Positions 61,130 to 64,000 of a stretch of 64,000 nucleotides of DNA are shown one piece after another. The position numbers and the translations under genes are program-made. Numbering within the stretch: the stretch's first letter is position 1; each line of letters starts with the position of its first letter. The DNA lies in NCBI GenBank assembly GCA_037367405.1, contig JAZKJV010003127.1:248001-312000 (forward strand). The letters are read 5' to 3'. Source of the stretch: Ottelia alismoides. Lineage: Eukaryota > Streptophyta > Magnoliopsida > Alismatales > Hydrocharitaceae. Under the pieces are notes generated by a model. It searched no databases. It worked only from the letters and a program-made list of their open reading frames with translations, and had not been told where the DNA came from.

Positions 61130-61384
61130 GTGCCCTAGAGAGGGAGGAAGAGAGAAGAAAGAGATGAGAGAGAGAGGGAACAAAGAGAGCTGTATTCGTT
61201 CTAATTTATAGTGATCTTTCTTCTTCGATGGTCGTAAGTGACGGACCACTGTTATATCCGGTTGTTCTTTTCTTCACATGCTTTTGTGATGGTGGGTAAT
61301 TGTGCATCAGTATCTTTATAAGGTGGTCCATATTTCAAACAATCAGTATCCAAAAGCAGACGATATCGACTCATGTTCCCAACA
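61130..61384 (+). repeat. Related LTR fragment in opposite orientation
   Basis: CTAGAGAGGGAGG, GAAGAAAGAGATGAGAGA and GTTGTTCTTTTCTTCACATG match the reverse complement of 60110-60290. The fragment ends ATGTTCCCAACA at 61384, an LTR 3' tip. No primer site follows it. Confidence 0.6.
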
Positions 61385-62019
61385 TTTTTGACATCATCAC
61401 TAGTTCAACCATAAAATCCAAACCCAATACATGGCTAGTTTGATGTTCTATTCAATTTTTAAATCTGTGGTAAAAAATGCTTTTCTCAATGGTAGAGACT
61501 TTAAGCATAATACTTAGGGATACTTTACATTTGTGTACATATGAATTTCTATAAATACACTTATGTAGTTATTTTTTTTCAAAACACATGTGCCCCTATA
61601 TTCTTATAAATTTTACACTATTATCCTTCCATTATTGTGGTATAGTGGTATAAGTGTAATAATGAATGGGTAATACTGTGAATTTTATAAGAATATAGGG
61701 ACAAAGTCTTGTTGCAAAAAAAGATGTGGGCATATGCGCATTTACAAAACTTCAGAGGGATGCAAGTATAAAATCTCTAATGTTTAATGTTATTTTTTTG
61801 TGGGTAGGGAGGGGTAAGATTTGATGTTAATATTCTTATTTTGATGTAAGAGAACCTCATCACACCTTCAAATATGTGCTCGACCTTTTCCCATGGCACT
61901 ATCCCTTGCAATCCTTCGTAATCCACTTCTCCATGCACCCCCGTATAAAAAATCTTTTTATTTGACAATTTTTTCCATATCTAGGCAGAAGGGAGGTCTT
62001 TTGGTCTCGGCATCACGAA
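61385..62019. other. Spacer without recognised gene
   Basis: AT-rich sequence, no domain-bearing ORF. Confidence 0.4.
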
Positions 62020-63200
62020 AGCATAAAGATTGAATCACATCCGATCAAATAAAGAGATTTGTAATGCGAATCTAGATAACATAATTTTCTAAAATTTGAA
62101 ACCACATGGATTGGGAACCTTTTCTAATCCATTTCATCAAGTCCACACAAGTTAAGAAATTAAATACCTTTGAAGTGTGAATGTGATCATCCAGTCTCTA
62201 AAGTAAGAGACCTCATGTTTGAAATCGATCCAACAGAGACAACACCTGCAGGCATGGGGATGAACCATGTCGTTCCCACAATATGAGAAACGTTCCAACT
62301 TTTCTTCTTCTTTTACCTTGGAGTAGGGAATAGCCACAAGCAGAAAAAGGAATAGAGGGGACAACCACATTGAGAGGAGACTGAGATGAATTTATAGGTA
62401 AGTCATGATGCTCCTTTTATACATATTAGAAGGCCAATATAGAAGTTCTCAACAAATTTAAGGATTGAGAGCGCTCCCAAAAACTTTTAGGATTAAAATT
62501 GATAATTAGTTATCAATTTGATTTTTTTTTAAAAATTACTAATAAGAAATTGGATTAGAGAGAGATAAAAAAGAGTAACAAATGAGATAATAGTGGGGAC
62601 ATCCCATGTCATGGACCCACATGGATGTCCCCCCTTTTATATACCTTTTGTTTTCTTTTATTTCTTTAATAACTAGTCATTTCTTAATTGATAAAAGGAA
62701 TTTAATTATCAATAAATAATTCTCAATTATCTGTGACAATTATAAGTATGTCATTCAAAAAATAAATCATAGTTCAAATAACAATGTAAATCTAATTTAC
62801 ACTGGAATGTCTATCCAATTCACATATACTATAATAATTTTGTGAATATTGTTCGCAAATAAGTCTTCAAATAATAATGTGAATCTTATCCATAATATTC
62901 CAAAATACTATATTTGATTATCACTATCCACATTAATTTATCATGGATAATTAAATCCAATTTATTTATCCCAATTTCTCTCTTTGTTTAATAAATAGAT
63001 TTTATTTCTTCTAGAAAAATCTACAAACTCTTTCATGAATAAGGGCAGGGTGTAAGACCTCTAAGTATAGGACTTCACGCATTTTAAGTTTCCAACATGA
63101 TATTGTATCCAAATGAGATAAATGACTACTCTATCTTGTAGTACTTATCAAAACATTTTCAACGAGTCAAGAACATCAAAATCATAGTCTGTGTAGAAAG
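62020..63200 (-). repeat. Divergent LTR of the 2.6-kb copia family, partial
   Basis: CTCTAAAGTAAGAGACCTCATGT near 62195 matches CTCTAAAGGAAGAGACATCATGT near 57307 in the solo LTR. The neighbouring ATCCAACAGAGA, the GGACATCC block and the inverted repeats at 62690-63000 follow in the same order. Ends are not defined, and divergence is much larger than among the other three copies. Confidence 0.6.
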
Positions 63201-63348
63201 TTACAGGTAAAATATGATCGAATTATGATTTTAAGATTCAGATTTGAATATATATATATATATAATTGGGGTCCGACTCTATATAAGGGGGAACCTAAGG
63301 TGGCATAGCTAAGAAGACCACATAACCCACCAGAGCTTCACCCCTCTT
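63201..63348. other. Junction sequence with TA repeat
   Basis: TATATATATATATA at 63249-63264, then a short unclassified stretch up to the abrupt start of pol similarity. Confidence 0.4.
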
Positions 63349-64000
63349 CATGATTTCAGTAGGATTGTCCGACCGTTGACTGATCTGCTAACGAAAGACA
63401 TCGAGTTTTTTGTTGATGATGTCTATCGTCATTTGAGACTCTCAAGAGTCATGTTGTAGAGGCTCCTGTTCTCCAGCCGCCTGATTGGTCTCTCCCATTC
63501 GAGATCATGACGGATGCCTCCAATTTTACCGTGGGGCAGTACTGGGACAAAGGAGGGATGGAGTCCCCTTTGCTATTCACTACGCTAGCCGTACTTTAGA
63601 TGCCGCTCAGGAAACTACACCGTTACTGAGAAGGAGATGCTAGCTGTAGTTTTCACCCTAGATAAGTTCAGATCTTACATCATTGGATCTAGACTAACCA
63701 TCTATACTGATCATGCCGCCATCAGGTACCTCATGGCAAAGAAGGATGCCAAAGCCAGATTGACCAGATGGATCCTTCTACTCTAGGAGTTTGATATAGA
63801 GATTAAGGATAAGCCTGGAGTCAAGAATGTGGTGGCGGATCATCTCTCCTAATTGGAATATCTTGAGGATTCTGAGCAGATTGAGCCTATATGTGAGACC
63901 TTCCTAGATGAGGTGATCCTTGCTATCGCCTCTCTCCCATGGTATGCCGATATTGTGAACTATCTTGTCGCCAAGAAAGTTCCATAAGATTGGCTCAGGT
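63349..64000 (+). pseudogene. pol: Athila RT/RNase H fragment, 5'-truncated and running off the window
   Basis: Nearly colinear with 20929-21590 of the nested element. It begins abruptly at CATGATTTCAGTAGGATTG (RT thumb region) and continues through RNase H ([45 protein letters not shown]) to the pre-integrase linker. Small deletions shift the frame near 63420, 63535 and 63609. TAG at 63784-63786 is at the same codon as TAG 21369 in the nested element. The catalytic RT residues lie upstream and are absent. Confidence 0.9.

Overview
This is plant nuclear DNA made almost entirely of LTR retrotransposons, with one host gene that looks intact. The plant identity rests on Athila-type Ty3/gypsy elements primed by tRNA-Asp, long-LTR Ty1/copia elements primed by initiator tRNA-Met, a CACTA DNA-transposon end, a nuclear insert of plastid rDNA, and an F-box/DUF295 gene. 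The intronless, GC-rich F-box/DUF295 gene suggests a monocot, but that is an inference.

Layout. Bases 1-2565 are the 3' part of an Athila-like LTR on the + strand. A second Athila-like LTR (about 3891-5427 plus 36240-37600) is split by an older Athila-related element on the minus strand (5428-36239, degenerate target duplication GCACC/GCATC). That outer element keeps two LTRs, a primer-binding site, a polypurine tract and a protease polyprotein, but shows no capsid, reverse transcriptase or integrase. A younger Athila element on the + strand (11212-28791, perfect target duplication GCTAT) is nested inside it in the opposite orientation. It carries gag, protease, RT/RNase H and integrase, all disabled mainly by TAG codons and frameshifts. 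Its 3' LTR holds a 283-bp plastid insert that includes the 4.5S rRNA gene. Bases 37600-41122 hold older debris, including a fold-back element. A degenerate 10.6-kb copia element occupies 41123-51727. Next come a CA-rich minisatellite and a truncated CACTA end (to 53615), then the F-box gene (54623-55888) with a 30-bp tandem repeat in its promoter. Downstream are a solo copia LTR (57090-59719), rearranged small copia LTRs (60042-61384), a divergent copia LTR (about 62020-63200) and an Athila pol fragment running off the right edge (63349-64000).

The two most unusual structures are repeat architectures. (1) Both Athila elements carry, 1.7-2 kb inside the 3' LTR, a series of stem-loops whose 3' arm plus following G-run copies the polypurine tract itself. 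(2) The U3 of the copia LTR is a ladder of short inverted repeats that share a core of the form AAT-NNG-ATT but have different arms. The design recurs in all the LTR copies here, including a divergent one.

Apart from the F-box protein, no gene in the window appears able to make its full product. No tRNA gene, CRISPR array or bacterial-type operon was seen.
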